From Flavobacteriaceae bacterium (GTDB lineage Bacteria; Bacteroidota; Bacteroidia; Flavobacteriales; Flavobacteriaceae): 42,875 bases of DNA. The translations under genes were made by a program, and so were the position numbers. Numbering within the stretch: position 1 is the stretch's first letter; each line of letters opens with the position of its first letter. The DNA is taken from the NCBI GenBank assembly GCA_002702745.1, contig PABM01000022.1, positions 1-42,875 on the forward strand. The letters run 5' to 3'. Positions 1 through 9,148 of the stretch are shown here, in pieces. The notes under the pieces are model-generated. The model worked only from the letters and a program-made list of their open reading frames with translations. It was not told the DNA's origin and made no database searches.

Positions 1-41
1 ATTATTAGTAATGGTACTCCAATTTTTGGTAAATTATTCAT
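1..41 (-). CDS. Start of an unidentified gene leaving the window
   Basis: An ATG at 41-39 opens a leftward frame with no stop before the window edge. It reads MNNLPKIGVPLLI, 13 residues. It lies 22 bases after the fabG stop on the same strand, so it could be the next operon member. Thirteen residues are too few to assign a family. The leader is AT-rich and has only a one-mismatch -7 box (TAAATTTA). The frame could be open by chance. Confidence 0.3.
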   Translation of the reverse strand, partial: MNNLPKIGVPLLI

Positions 42-63
42 AATTGTTATTTTAAATTTAATA

Positions 64-810
64 TTAAGTTAATAAACCACCATTTACATGAATGGTTTGA
101 CCTGTTACATAGGAAGACATATCGCTTCCTAACCAGACACATGTATTTGCTATATCAAGAGGTGTGCCACCTCTTTTTAAAGGAATGGAATTTCTCCATT
201 CCTGAACAACTTTTTGGTCTAAAACTTCAGTCATTTCAGTTTCAATAAATCCAGGTGCAATAACATTACATCTAATATTTCTTGAACCTAATTCTAAAGC
301 TATAGATTTTGAAAAACCTATAATTCCGGCTTTTGAAGCTGCATAATTAGATTGACCAGCATTTCCTTTTACCCCAACAACTGAACTCATGTTAATGATT
401 GAACCAAATCTTTGTTTTAACATTGTTCTCTGTATTGCTTTTGTCATATTAAATACAGACTTTAAATTAACCTCAATCACTTTATCAAAATCTTCTTCCT
501 GCATTCTCATAAGTAAATTATCTCTGGTAATACCAGCATTATTGATTAGTATATCTATAATCTTAAATTCTTCAGAGATTTGATCAACTAGCTTTTGACA
601 ATCATCGAAGTTAGAAGCATCAGACTTATATCCTTTAACAATAACATTTTCTTTAGATAAATTATTTTCAATTTCTTTTGCTAAATCTGAGGAGCTAGAG
701 TATGTAAATAAAATATTAGCTCCTTGTTTTGCAAAAACCTCAGCAATACCCCTTCCAATACCTCTTGTGGCACCAGTAATAATTACTGTTTTTCCCTTTA
801 AAATTTTCAT
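64..810 (-). CDS. fabG: 3-oxoacyl-ACP reductase FabG
   Basis: NADPH-dependent short-chain dehydrogenase that reduces 3-oxoacyl-ACP in type II fatty acid synthesis in the cytoplasm. The 248 residues match the family length. The N-terminal TGATRGIG is the Rossmann cofactor loop, NNAG lies near residue 90, and the catalytic Ser/Tyr/Lys set is seen around S143, Y156 and K160 (SNYAASKAG). The C-terminal tail ends in VNGG, as in FabG proteins. It follows sucD by a single base, at the tail of the lpxD-lpxC-lpxA-efp-sucD run. Other SDR oxidoreductases are possible, but the motifs and length favour FabG. Confidence 0.93.
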   Translation of the reverse strand: MKILKGKTVIITGATRGIGRGIAEVFAKQGANILFTYSSSSDLAKEIENNLSKENVIVKGYKSDASNFDDCQKLVDQISEEFKIIDILINNAGITRDNLLMRMQEEDFDKVIEVNLKSVFNMTKAIQRTMLKQRFGSIINMSSVVGVKGNAGQSNYAASKAGIIGFSKSIALELGSRNIRCNVIAPGFIETEMTEVLDQKVVQEWRNSIPLKRGGTPLDIANTCVWLGSDMSSYVTGQTIHVNGGLLT

Positions 811-811
811 A

Positions 812-1687
812 TTATTTATTATTTATCTCTGAAACTTTTATTCCAATTTCAGCTGGAGAATCGACTACATGAACTCCATACTCTATTAGAATTCTTTTTT
901 TGGCTGCTGCAGTGTCATCAGCTCCACCAACAATAGCACCAGCATGTCCCATTGTTCTTCCTGAGGGTGCGGTTTCACCCGCAATAAACCCAATAACGGG
1001 TTTTTTAGAATTTGATTCATAATACCATTTCGCAGCATCTGCCTCTAATTGCCCCCCAATTTCTCCTATTAAAACAATAATTTCAGTTTCAGGATCATTA
1101 ACAAACAGCATCAAAGCATCTTTAACAGTTGTTCCAATTATGGGATCTCCACCTATTCCTATTGCAGTTGAAATACCTAAGCCCTGTTTTACAACCTGAT
1201 CAGCAGCTTCATATGTAAGTGTTCCTGATTTGGAAACTATACCTACTCTGCCTTTTTTGAAAATAAAACCTGGCATAATACCAACCTTAGCTTCATCGGG
1301 TGTAATAACACCTGGACAATTTGGACCAACCAAAATAGTATCAATGTCTTTTATGTGATTATTAACTCTAATCATATCTCGTACGGGGATACCTTCTGTA
1401 ATAACTATGATTACCTTAATTCCAGCATCAGCAGCCTCAATGATAGCATTTGCAGCAAACGCTGGTGGAACAAATATTATACTTGTGTTTGCGTTAGTTT
1501 CTTTGATTGCATTTGCAACTGAATTAAAAACCGGCAAATCTAAATGTTTTTGACCACCTTTTTTTGGGGTTACACCACCAACAATATTAGTTCCGTAGTC
1601 GATCATTTGAGTTGAATGAAATGTACCTTCCTTTCCTGTGAAACCCTGAACTATAATTCTTGAATTTTTGTCTACTAATACACTCAT
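812..1687 (-). CDS. sucD: Succinyl-CoA ligase alpha subunit SucD
   Basis: Alpha subunit of succinyl-CoA synthetase. With SucB it interconverts succinyl-CoA and succinate with substrate-level ATP or GTP formation in the TCA cycle. The 291 residues match the family. The N-terminal CoA-binding Rossmann domain carries VQGFTGKEG, and the phosphorylated histidine lies in GHAGAIVGG (about H248). The start codon shares one base with the efp stop (TAATG), implying translational coupling. No sucB lies next to it, so the partner subunit must be encoded elsewhere. Confidence 0.96.
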   Translation of the reverse strand: MSVLVDKNSRIIVQGFTGKEGTFHSTQMIDYGTNIVGGVTPKKGGQKHLDLPVFNSVANAIKETNANTSIIFVPPAFAANAIIEAADAGIKVIIVITEGIPVRDMIRVNNHIKDIDTILVGPNCPGVITPDEAKVGIMPGFIFKKGRVGIVSKSGTLTYEAADQVVKQGLGISTAIGIGGDPIIGTTVKDALMLFVNDPETEIIVLIGEIGGQLEADAAKWYYESNSKKPVIGFIAGETAPSGRTMGHAGAIVGGADDTAAAKKRILIEYGVHVVDSPAEIGIKVSEINNK

Positions 1688-2253
1688 TATTCTTTATATC
1701 TTTCTTTATAATTTCCTTTAACAGTATCGATTTTTATTTTATCCCCTTCACTAATGAATAATGGGACGTTTACAACTGCCCCTGTCTCAAGTGTTGCTGG
1801 TTTAGTGGCATTTGTTGCGGTATTTCCTTTAACACCTGGTTCTGTTGAAACAACCTCTAAAATAACACTAGGTGGCATTTCTACAGAAAGGGGCAGGCTA
1901 GTTTCAGAATTAGTGATTACTGTTACAACTTCTCCTTCTTTCATTAATTGAGGGTTGTCTAAGAATTTTTCTTCTATTGATATCTGATTGTAATCATCGG
2001 TATTCATAAAGTGATAAGTTGTTACATCATTGTATAAATACTGAAATTTATTTGTTTCCACCCTAACAACATCAATTTTATGACCTGCTGAAAATGTATT
2101 ATCTACAACCTTACCACTTGTTAAACTTTTAAGTTTAGTTCTTACAAATGCAGGACCTTTTCCTGGTTTAACATGTAAAAATTCAATTATCTTATATATA
2201 TCATGATTGTATTTTAAACACAATCCATTTCTAATATCTGATGTAGTACTCAT
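1687..2253 (-). CDS. efp: Elongation factor P
   Basis: Translation factor that relieves ribosome stalling at polyproline runs by binding next to the P-site tRNA. The 188 residues comprise a KOW-like N-terminal domain and two OB domains. The tip loop is KPGKG, with lysine K32 where E. coli has the beta-lysylated lysine, so this is a Lys-type and not an Arg-type EF-P. No modification enzyme is visible in the window. It lies between lpxA (1-base gap) and sucD (1-base overlap). Confidence 0.96.
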   Translation of the reverse strand: MSTTSDIRNGLCLKYNHDIYKIIEFLHVKPGKGPAFVRTKLKSLTSGKVVDNTFSAGHKIDVVRVETNKFQYLYNDVTTYHFMNTDDYNQISIEEKFLDNPQLMKEGEVVTVITNSETSLPLSVEMPPSVILEVVSTEPGVKGNTATNATKPATLETGAVVNVPLFISEGDKIKIDTVKGNYKERYKE

Positions 2254-2254
2254 T

Positions 2255-3040
2255 TTAATTTGATTTAGTATAGCCTTTCATTATTCCTCGATGAGAATTT
2301 TTGATAAACATTAATATTTCGTCTCTTTCATCAGAAGCTTCCATTTCTGCCTCGATTATTGCACATGCCTGTGAATTATTATAATTTTTTTGATACAGCA
2401 ATCTATATATATTTTGAATTTCTCTGATTTTACCAGAATTGTAACCTCTCCTTCTTAATCCAACTGAATTTATCCCTACATAAGAAAGAGGTTCTCTTGC
2501 CGCTTTGACATATGGTGGTACATCTTTTCGAACTAAAGAACCACCTGTAACAAATGCATGATTTCCAATTGAACAAAATTGATGTATAGCAGTTAATCCA
2601 GAAATAATCACATAATCACCAACTGTAACATGTCCAGCTAATGTGGTATTGTTTGAAAAAATACAATTATCACCGACAAGACAATCATGTGCTACGTGAG
2701 AATAAGCCATAATTAAGCAATTATTTCCTATTACCGTTTTTAATCTATCATTTGTTCCTTTATTAATAGTAACACATTCTCTTATGGTTACATTATCTCC
2801 AATCTCAACAAATGTTTTTTCATTATCATATTTTAAATCCTGTGGATTTGCTGAAATTACAGCACCAGGGTAAATGTTACAATTTTTTCCAATCCTTGCA
2901 CCATCCATGATGGAAACATTTGATCCAATCCATGTACCCTCACCTATCTCGACGTCACCATCTATTGATGTAAATGGCTCAATGACTACATTTTTAGCTA
3001 TTTTGGCATTTGGATGTATATAAGAAAGTGGTTGCTTCAT
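2255..3040 (-). CDS. lpxA: UDP-GlcNAc acyltransferase LpxA
   Basis: Catalyses the first step of lipid A synthesis, transferring a 3-hydroxyacyl group from ACP to UDP-GlcNAc. The 261 residues start with many hexapeptide repeats (left-handed beta helix, about residues 10-190) followed by a helical C-terminal domain. The catalytic histidine is in MAYSHVAHDC, where H118 aligns with E. coli H125. It is one base downstream of lpxC-fabZ. The lpxC-fabZ-lpxA order is the usual Bacteroidota arrangement and puts both 3-hydroxyacyl-ACP users beside the dehydratase that competes for the same substrate. Confidence 0.96.
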   Translation of the reverse strand: MKQPLSYIHPNAKIAKNVVIEPFTSIDGDVEIGEGTWIGSNVSIMDGARIGKNCNIYPGAVISANPQDLKYDNEKTFVEIGDNVTIRECVTINKGTNDRLKTVIGNNCLIMAYSHVAHDCLVGDNCIFSNNTTLAGHVTVGDYVIISGLTAIHQFCSIGNHAFVTGGSLVRKDVPPYVKAAREPLSYVGINSVGLRRRGYNSGKIREIQNIYRLLYQKNYNNSQACAIIEAEMEASDERDEILMFIKNSHRGIMKGYTKSN

Positions 3041-3041
3041 A

Positions 3042-4445
3042 TTATTTAACTTTTGTTATCTGTGCGGTTAATTCAGCTTCTGCGCATAACTTTCCGTTAG
3101 CATAAGCTAAACCTTGCATGTGACATATGCCTCTTCTAAAAGGACCTATTAATGAACATTTAAATATTATAGTATCACCAGGATGAACTTTATTTCTAAA
3201 TCTAACTTTATCAATTTTTGCAAAGAAAGTTAAGTAATTTTGAGGATCATCTAGTTTTGACATAACTAAGATTCCACCCATTTGAGCCATTGCCTCAATT
3301 ATAATTACACCTGGCATTACCGGAAAATCAGGAAAATGACCTTTGAAAAAATCCTCATCAATTGTAACATTCTTAACACCAATTACCATATCATCGGTTA
3401 ATTCATAAATCTTATCAATGAACAAGAAAGGAGGTCTATGTGGTAATATCTCCATTATCTTAGTAGTATCCATGATTGGTTTCAAAGAAACGTTAATTTC
3501 AGGTATATAATTCTTTTTTGAATTTCGAATAATGTCTTTCATTTTTTTAGAAAATTTGGTATTTATATAGTGACCAGGTTTATTTGCTATTACCTTCCCC
3601 CTTAACTTGGTTCCAATTAAAGCTAAATCTCCGATTACATCTAAAAGTTTATGCCTAGCAGCCTCATTTGGATAGTGAAGTGTTAGATTATCTAAAATCC
3701 CGTTTGATTTAACCTTAATTTTATCTTTATTGAATGCTTTTTTTAGTTTTTCCATTGTTAAATCAGAAAGAGGTTTATCTACATAAACTATTGCATTATT
3801 CAAATCACCTCCTTTAATTAAACCCTTATTTAAGAGCATTTCAATCTCATGAAGAAAACTAAAGGTTCTACAGTTTGAAATATCATTTTTAAAATCAAGA
3901 AGAGACTCAATTGAAGCATTTTGTGTACCTAATATTTTAGTTCCAAAATCTACCATTGTTGTTACCTGATATTTGTCAGAAGGAATAATTGTAATTTCAC
4001 TTCCGGTATTTTCATCTTTGAGTGAGATTACACTTTTAACAACAAATTCTTTTCTTTTGGCCTCTAATTGCTGAATACCGGCTTTTTCTAAAGCCTCGAC
4101 AAAAAATTTAGAAGATCCATCCATAATTGGAGGTTCTGATGCGTTTAATTCAATAAGTGCGTTATCAATTTGTAAACCAACTAGAGAAGCAAGAACATGT
4201 TCACATGTTTGTATTGTAATATTATTTTTATTTAAACAAGTTCCTCTTTCAGTATTTGTTACGTAATTTATATCAGCTTCGATTAAAGGTTTATTTTCAA
4301 GGTCGATTCTTTTAAATACATAACCAGAATTTGCCTCAGAAGGAAGAAAAGTTAACGTAACATCTTTTCCAGTATGAAGACCTACTCCTGAAAGAGAAAT
4401 CTTTTTAGAAATTGTTGTCTGGTTATGTTTAGTTGTTGTTACCAT
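3042..4445 (-). CDS. lpxC-fabZ: Bifunctional LpxC deacetylase / FabZ dehydratase
   Basis: Fusion of UDP-3-O-acyl-GlcNAc deacetylase (about residues 1-305) and 3-hydroxyacyl-ACP dehydratase (about 322-467). The LpxC zinc ligands are visible as H83 (CEHVLASL), H265 and D269 (HKLLD), and the second active-site histidine is H292 (GHYINT). The FabZ half has LPHRPPF, then H370 in [11 protein letters not shown] and E384 as the catalytic pair. The fusion is known across Bacteroidota. It couples the committed step of lipid A with fatty acid elongation, both of which draw on 3-hydroxyacyl-ACP. The start overlaps the end of lpxD by 17 bases. Confidence 0.97.
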   Translation of the reverse strand: MVTTTKHNQTTISKKISLSGVGLHTGKDVTLTFLPSEANSGYVFKRIDLENKPLIEADINYVTNTERGTCLNKNNITIQTCEHVLASLVGLQIDNALIELNASEPPIMDGSSKFFVEALEKAGIQQLEAKRKEFVVKSVISLKDENTGSEITIIPSDKYQVTTMVDFGTKILGTQNASIESLLDFKNDISNCRTFSFLHEIEMLLNKGLIKGGDLNNAIVYVDKPLSDLTMEKLKKAFNKDKIKVKSNGILDNLTLHYPNEAARHKLLDVIGDLALIGTKLRGKVIANKPGHYINTKFSKKMKDIIRNSKKNYIPEINVSLKPIMDTTKIMEILPHRPPFLFIDKIYELTDDMVIGVKNVTIDEDFFKGHFPDFPVMPGVIIIEAMAQMGGILVMSKLDDPQNYLTFFAKIDKVRFRNKVHPGDTIIFKCSLIGPFRRGICHMQGLAYANGKLCAEAELTAQITKVK

Positions 4446-5457
4446 TTAATTTCTTTAAATCGTTTAAATCTTTAGCTATTTTTTCTATATTCTTAAAATA
4501 AACATAAGATCTATTAAATGATCTTTCATCCATTGCTGGTGTTCCTCTTAAAGTTGCGTTATCCTTAATATTACTAAAAACTCCCGTTTGTCCATTAATT
4601 TTTACATTGTTTCCGATAATCAGATGACCTATGATACCTACTTGACCACCGATTTGACAATTTTCACCAACTTTTGTAGATCCTGCAATACCACATTGGC
4701 CAGCAATAACTGTATTTTTTCCGATAGAAACATTATGAGCAATCTGAACTAAATTATCAATTTTTACTCCGTCAGCTATTACAGTTGAACCAAGGGTTGC
4801 CCTGTCAACTGATGAATTAGAACCAATTTCAACATTATTTCCTATCACAACATTACCAATCTGAGGGGTTTTAATATATTCACCCTTCTTGTTAGGTGCA
4901 AATCCAAAACCGTCTGAACCAATAACACAATTAGAATGTAAAATACTATTTGAACCAACAGAAGAATTTTCATAAATTCTTACTCCAGCATATAGAACAC
5001 AATTATCACCGATAATAACATTTTCTTGAATTGACACATTGTCCATAATTATAACATTATCTCCTATCTTACAATTTTTTCCAACAGATGAAAATTGACC
5101 AACAGAAACATTATTACCTAATTCAACAGTTGAATCAATTGAACAATTTTTGTGAATACCTGTATGTTTTAACTTATTATTAGCAAACCTATTTAAAAGT
5201 TCGTTAAATGATAAATATGCATTATCAACGAGGATAATATTTCCTACTCTTTTATAATCATATTCTAAATTACTATCAACAATAACGACAGATGCTTTGG
5301 TTTTGTATAGCCAAGGAAGGTATCTAGGATTTGAAACAAATGTTATATCCCCCTTCTGAGCATCTTCGATTTTGGAAAGATTAAATAATGGTGTGTTATC
5401 TTCACCAATGACCTTACCTTTTAATATTTCTGCTAGTTCAGCAATGGTTAATTTCAT
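4429..5457 (-). CDS. lpxD: UDP-3-O-acylglucosamine N-acyltransferase LpxD
   Basis: Third acyl-transfer step of lipid A synthesis. The N-terminal uridine-binding domain (about 1-100) precedes a long hexapeptide-repeat beta helix. The catalytic histidine is in QIAHNVSIG. An upstream in-frame ATG at 5487 would add [10 protein letters not shown], but a -7 box lies between the two ATGs. I therefore place the start at 5457 ([14 protein letters not shown]), which gives 342 residues and matches family N-termini. It is the first gene of the leftward lipid A operon and diverges from porX. Confidence 0.95.
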   Translation of the reverse strand: MKLTIAELAEILKGKVIGEDNTPLFNLSKIEDAQKGDITFVSNPRYLPWLYKTKASVVIVDSNLEYDYKRVGNIILVDNAYLSFNELLNRFANNKLKHTGIHKNCSIDSTVELGNNVSVGQFSSVGKNCKIGDNVIIMDNVSIQENVIIGDNCVLYAGVRIYENSSVGSNSILHSNCVIGSDGFGFAPNKKGEYIKTPQIGNVVIGNNVEIGSNSSVDRATLGSTVIADGVKIDNLVQIAHNVSIGKNTVIAGQCGIAGSTKVGENCQIGGQVGIIGHLIIGNNVKINGQTGVFSNIKDNATLRGTPAMDERSFNRSYVYFKNIEKIAKDLNDLKKLNGNNN

Positions 5458-5463
5458 TGACGG

Positions 5464-5491
5464 CAAAATTATGAAATTTCTAGACATACAA
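5464..5491 (-). promoter_or_regulatory. lpxD operon promoter (TTG-N17-TAATTTTG)
   Basis: On the minus strand, TTG at 5491-5489 is followed after 17 bases by TAATTTTG at 5471-5464, a full match to the Bacteroidota -33/-7 consensus (TTG, TAnnTTTG). Only six bases separate the -7 box from the ATG at 5457, so the transcript is probably leaderless or nearly so. This promoter also rules against the longer LpxD start at 5487. Confidence 0.72.
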
Positions 5492-5575
5492 GGTTTAAAG
5501 CTTTGTTAATTTATCTTATTAATTTCTGAATGTTTGTTATTAATGATTTAACTTTAACGTAATTATTTTATTGGC

Positions 5576-7123
5576 ATGAGTAAAGCTAAAATTTTATGGG
5601 TTGATGATCAGATTGATTTACTCAAATCCCACATAATATTTCTAAGCGAAAAAGGATACCAAATTGATTCTTGTACAAATGGCAGCGATGCTTTAGATAA
5701 AATTTATAGTAATAGATTTGATGTAATTCTATTAGATGAAAATATGCCAGGAATTAGCGGAATAGAAACACTTATTAAGATAAAAAAGATTGACAGAAAT
5801 ATTAAAGTAATAATGATTACAAAAAGTGAAGAGGAGAATATAATGGAGGAAGCTATCGGAAAAGAAATATCTGATTACCTGATTAAACCTGTGAATCCAA
5901 ACCAAATATTATTAAGTCTTAAGAAGACTCTTCAAAATAAAAAACTTATTAAAGATTCTAATATCTCGGAATATCAACAAGAATTTAGAAATCTCTCTTT
6001 GAAGATGATTGACATTAGTTCATTTAATGAATGGATTGAGTTTTATTTAGAAATAATCGATTGGGAATTAAAGCTTTCTAATATCGATGATGATACTATG
6101 ATAGAAATATTAAATAATCAGAAAATAGAAGCCAATTCACTATTTTCAAAATTTATAGAAAAAAATTATCAATCATGGTTCAAAAATGATAATCACCCAT
6201 GTCTTTCACATGAAATATTAAAAAAACATTTATTTCCTGAGATAAGTGATGACCCATTAATTTTGATAGTTATTGACAATTTAAGATATGATCAATGGAA
6301 AATAATTGAGCCGTCAATTCTAGGCTTTTACAATAAAGTAAAGGAAGTACCATACTACAGCATATTACCTACCAGTACTCAATATGCTAGAAATTCTTTA
6401 TTTGCTGGTATTATGCCAATGCACATTAAAGAAAAATTTCCTCAATACTGGAAAGATGATCATGAAGAAGGTGGAAAAAATTTATTTGAATCTAAGCTTC
6501 TAAATATTAATCTCAATAATCTAAAATCAAATAATTTAAAAAACGAGTTCTTCAAGATTACAAATTTTAAAAATGGAGTAAAACTTTCTAATAGCCTTAA
6601 ACAATTACTTCAAAATAACTTAACAACTATTGTCTACAACTTTGTAGATATGCTATCTCACTCAAAAACTGAAATGGAAATGATAAAAGAGTTGGCATCA
6701 AATAATAAAGCATATAGATCTCTTACAAATAGCTGGTTTTTAAATTCACCGTTATTTGAAATAATTAAAAATGCAAGTAGTCTGGGTTTTAAACTTGTAA
6801 TCACAACTGATCACGGCACAATTAATGTGAAAAATCCAACAAAAATTATCGGAGACAGAAATACAAGTCAAAATTTAAGATATAAAACCGGAAGAAGCTT
6901 AACCACAAATGCAAAAGACAATTTGGTTTTCAAAAACCCACATGACATATTGCTACCCAAAACATCAATAAATTCATCTTTTGTTTTTGCGAAAGATGAG
7001 TTTTATTTAGTTTATCCTAATAACTATAATCATTTTAGCAATTATTTTAAAAATACGTATCAACATGGAGGAGTTTCAATGGAGGAAATGATTATTCCAT
7101 TTGTTATTCTAGACCCCAAATAA
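5576..7123 (+). CDS. porX: PorX-type response regulator with PglZ phosphodiesterase domain
   Basis: Cytoplasmic regulator of type IX secretion, which receives phosphate from the histidine kinase PorY in Porphyromonas. The receiver domain (about 3-120) has D10/D11, phospho-acceptor D54 (ILLDENMPG), T82 and K104. After a helical linker, the PglZ/alkaline-phosphatase fold (about 225-510) keeps the probable metal ligands and nucleophile: D234, T266-S-T, D358, H362, D412-H413 and H497. All are present, so the zinc phosphodiesterase should be active. The 515 residues match the family. It starts a rightward operon with tsaE one base behind. No porY lies nearby. Confidence 0.93.
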   Translation: MSKAKILWVDDQIDLLKSHIIFLSEKGYQIDSCTNGSDALDKIYSNRFDVILLDENMPGISGIETLIKIKKIDRNIKVIMITKSEEENIMEEAIGKEISDYLIKPVNPNQILLSLKKTLQNKKLIKDSNISEYQQEFRNLSLKMIDISSFNEWIEFYLEIIDWELKLSNIDDDTMIEILNNQKIEANSLFSKFIEKNYQSWFKNDNHPCLSHEILKKHLFPEISDDPLILIVIDNLRYDQWKIIEPSILGFYNKVKEVPYYSILPTSTQYARNSLFAGIMPMHIKEKFPQYWKDDHEEGGKNLFESKLLNINLNNLKSNNLKNEFFKITNFKNGVKLSNSLKQLLQNNLTTIVYNFVDMLSHSKTEMEMIKELASNNKAYRSLTNSWFLNSPLFEIIKNASSLGFKLVITTDHGTINVKNPTKIIGDRNTSQNLRYKTGRSLTTNAKDNLVFKNPHDILLPKTSINSSFVFAKDEFYLVYPNNYNHFSNYFKNTYQHGGVSMEEMIIPFVILDPK

Positions 7124-7124
7124 T

Positions 7125-7547
7125 ATGAGTAAAAAGGTTAAATATAGTTTGAATAAAATTGATGAAATTTCGAAGCTTATAATTGATAAAATTAAAACTA
7201 TTAAGACTATTATGCTAAGAGGTGAACTAGGCTCTGGCAAAACAACACTGGTAAAATCAGTACTTAAAAAAATGGGTGTTAATGATAATGTTACTAGCCC
7301 TACTTTTTCGATTGTAAATGAATACGATTTTGCAGGAAATATAATTTATCATTTTGATTTATATAGAATAGATAATATCGAAGAACTTGATGTAATTGGA
7401 TTTGAAGATTATATTTATAGTCAAAATACATGTTTTATTGAGTGGCCAGAAATTGTACTAAACAAGATAGACCTTAAATATTTAGATATAGAAATCAGGT
7501 ATTTGGGTAAAGATAAAAGAGAAATTATAATAAATGAAATCGGTTAG
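7125..7547 (+). CDS. tsaE: tRNA t6A synthesis ATPase TsaE
   Basis: Small P-loop ATPase that works with TsaB and TsaD to add threonylcarbamoyl to A37 of ANN-decoding tRNAs. The Walker A motif is GELGSGKTTL. SPTFSIVNEY and HFDLYRID are characteristic TsaE motifs, and FIEWPE follows near residue 105. Its 140 residues are typical. One base separates it from the porX stop, and the next gene follows its stop by one base. Confidence 0.94.
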   Translation: MSKKVKYSLNKIDEISKLIIDKIKTIKTIMLRGELGSGKTTLVKSVLKKMGVNDNVTSPTFSIVNEYDFAGNIIYHFDLYRIDNIEELDVIGFEDYIYSQNTCFIEWPEIVLNKIDLKYLDIEIRYLGKDKREIIINEIG

Positions 7548-7548
7548 T

Positions 7549-7911
7549 ATGAATTTTTTCAATAGGTTGACTTATTTTTCTGGTGGATTTTTAATTGGAT
7601 TGATATTTCTAATTTTTTTTTTAAGTGGTAAAAGAACATCATTTAGTTATTTGCCAAATTCAAGGGTTAAAAAGGACATATTAAAAAAAAATATCATTTT
7701 TAATAAAACAAGTTATAAAATTGACTCCACTGTCATCATGAACTCAATTTTAAACGGAAATGTAAATTTTTCAAAAAGTAATACATCTTTAAAAGACTGT
7801 AAGGAATATTACTTTGAAAATGAAGATGAATTAAAAAAGGTGTGGATAATAGTTAAAAACTGTGAAAATCAAGCAATAGTTTCTAACTATAAAATCACTA
7901 GAAAGAATTAA
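7549..7911 (+). CDS. Small single-pass membrane protein, DUF4258-like
   Basis: 120 residues from the ATG at 7549, one base after the tsaE stop. An ATG at 7534 would overlap tsaE and add five residues. One N-terminal membrane helix (about residues 8-26, [16 protein letters not shown]) is followed by a basic stretch and a polar domain with two cysteines (KDCKEYYF and VKNCENQA). The N-terminal pattern resembles flavobacterial proteins that I recall being annotated with a DUF4258 domain. Function is unknown. The stop codon overlaps the proline dehydrogenase stop on the other strand. Confidence 0.7.
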   Translation: MNFFNRLTYFSGGFLIGLIFLIFFLSGKRTSFSYLPNSRVKKDILKKNIIFNKTSYKIDSTVIMNSILNGNVNFSKSNTSLKDCKEYYFENEDELKKVWIIVKNCENQAIVSNYKITRKN

Positions 7912-9065
7912 TTTTTTCTTCTTTTCAACTCCTTTTTAATAAGTTGAAGTTCTCTGTTTGTCTGAGATGAAATTGAGGAATTTTCATCTAATCTTCTCAA
8001 TAAATAAGGCATTACTTCACGAACAGGTCCAAATGGTAAATATTTTGCCACATTATATCCAGTGTTTGCTAGTGCAAAACTAATGTTATCACTCATTCCG
8101 TAGAGTTGACTAAACCAGATTCTTTGATCGTTTGAGTCTATTTTATATTTTTTTAATAGTTCTGTTGCTAGTATGTTACTTTTTTCATTGTGTGAACCAA
8201 TGAATAAGCCAAAGTCATTAATATTTTCAATAATAAATCTCAAAGAATTATTAAATACTTCATCGGTTTGTTCTTTATTTTCACAGATTGGAGAAATGTA
8301 ATTGTACTTTTTAGCCCTCTTTCTTTCCTTTTCCATATAAGCACCACGCACAAGCTTTACTCCAATCTTTACTCCGCCATTAAAATCATTGTGTAATTTG
8401 GTTAAATAGTCAAACCTGTCTTTTCTGTATGCCTGAATGGTGTTAAATACTACAGCTTTTTCAGAATTATAAATATTCATCATTTTAGTTACCAATTTAT
8501 CAATTGCAGTTTGAATCCAGCTTTCTTCAGCATCAACCAAAACCATTATATCTTTTTTTGAAGCTTCCAAACATATTTTATTAAACCTTCTTTCAACCTT
8601 TGACCATTCTTTTGCTTGATTTTCTGATAATTTATTATTTGAGGTAATTTCTTCATAAAGTTCAAATCTTCCAACAGCAGATGGTTTAAAGACTATGAAT
8701 TTTGAAAGGTCTTTTGATGTACATTCCTCAAGAATTTTCAAACATTTATTAATGGAATCTTCAAAATCATTTTCATTAACAGAGCCTTCAATTGAGTAAT
8801 CTAATATCGAATAAACATTACTTTTTTTAAGATTATTAATAACCCCAACACAATCCATAATATCTGTACCACCGCAGAATTGAGCGTAAACTGTTTTCTT
8901 TATAAAAGAATCAATTGGAAAATTCATCCACACAAGAGTTTTAAGCAACTTTCTACCTAATCTTGATATAAAGCCGAATGATAATAATTTAAAAAGAAAA
9001 TAAGCCCTTTTTAAATCGAAGTTAGACTTATAATTAAATGCTATTTTGGTATTATTGAATTCCAA
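7908..9065 (-). CDS. Proline dehydrogenase
   Basis: FAD-dependent oxidation of proline to 1-pyrroline-5-carboxylate, the first step of proline catabolism. The TIM-barrel signature is clear: VKLVRGAYMEKERKRA in the middle, and PFGPVREVMPYLLRRLDEN near the C-terminus carrying the arginines that bind the substrate carboxylate. It is a stand-alone domain of about 385 residues and not a PutA fusion. No ATG opens the frame. I favour the TTG at 9065 (MEFNNTKIAF), because the TTG at 9080 lies inside the likely -7 box. No P5C dehydrogenase gene is in the window. Confidence 0.9.
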   Translation of the reverse strand: MEFNNTKIAFNYKSNFDLKRAYFLFKLLSFGFISRLGRKLLKTLVWMNFPIDSFIKKTVYAQFCGGTDIMDCVGVINNLKKSNVYSILDYSIEGSVNENDFEDSINKCLKILEECTSKDLSKFIVFKPSAVGRFELYEEITSNNKLSENQAKEWSKVERRFNKICLEASKKDIMVLVDAEESWIQTAIDKLVTKMMNIYNSEKAVVFNTIQAYRKDRFDYLTKLHNDFNGGVKIGVKLVRGAYMEKERKRAKKYNYISPICENKEQTDEVFNNSLRFIIENINDFGLFIGSHNEKSNILATELLKKYKIDSNDQRIWFSQLYGMSDNISFALANTGYNVAKYLPFGPVREVMPYLLRRLDENSSISSQTNRELQLIKKELKRRKN

Positions 9066-9077
9066 ATTATTTTTTTT

Positions 9078-9085
9078 CAAAGATA
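9078..9085 (-). promoter_or_regulatory. Proline dehydrogenase -7 box (TATCTTTG)
   Basis: The minus strand reads TATCTTTG, an exact TAnnTTTG match, 12 bases before the proposed TTG start at 9065. I see no clear -33 TTG at the expected spacing. The box overlaps the first possible TTG (9080), so that codon is unlikely to be transcribed. Confidence 0.5.
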
Positions 9086-9148
9086 ATTTACAAGAATTAG
9101 ATCTATATTAAATTTATTAGTTTATTTTGAAAAATTATATTGCGCATA

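Noticed and set aside
5458..5487. Longer LpxD with ten extra residues ([10 protein letters not shown])
   Set aside because: The -7 box at 5464-5471 lies inside this stretch, so the upstream ATG is probably not transcribed, and the family N-terminus begins at the ATG at 5457.
5488..5520. Imperfect inverted repeat ACAAGGTTTAAAGCTTTGT between lpxD and porX
   Set aside because: Mismatched arms and low-complexity centre; it partly coincides with the lpxD -33 TTG and no binding protein can be suggested.
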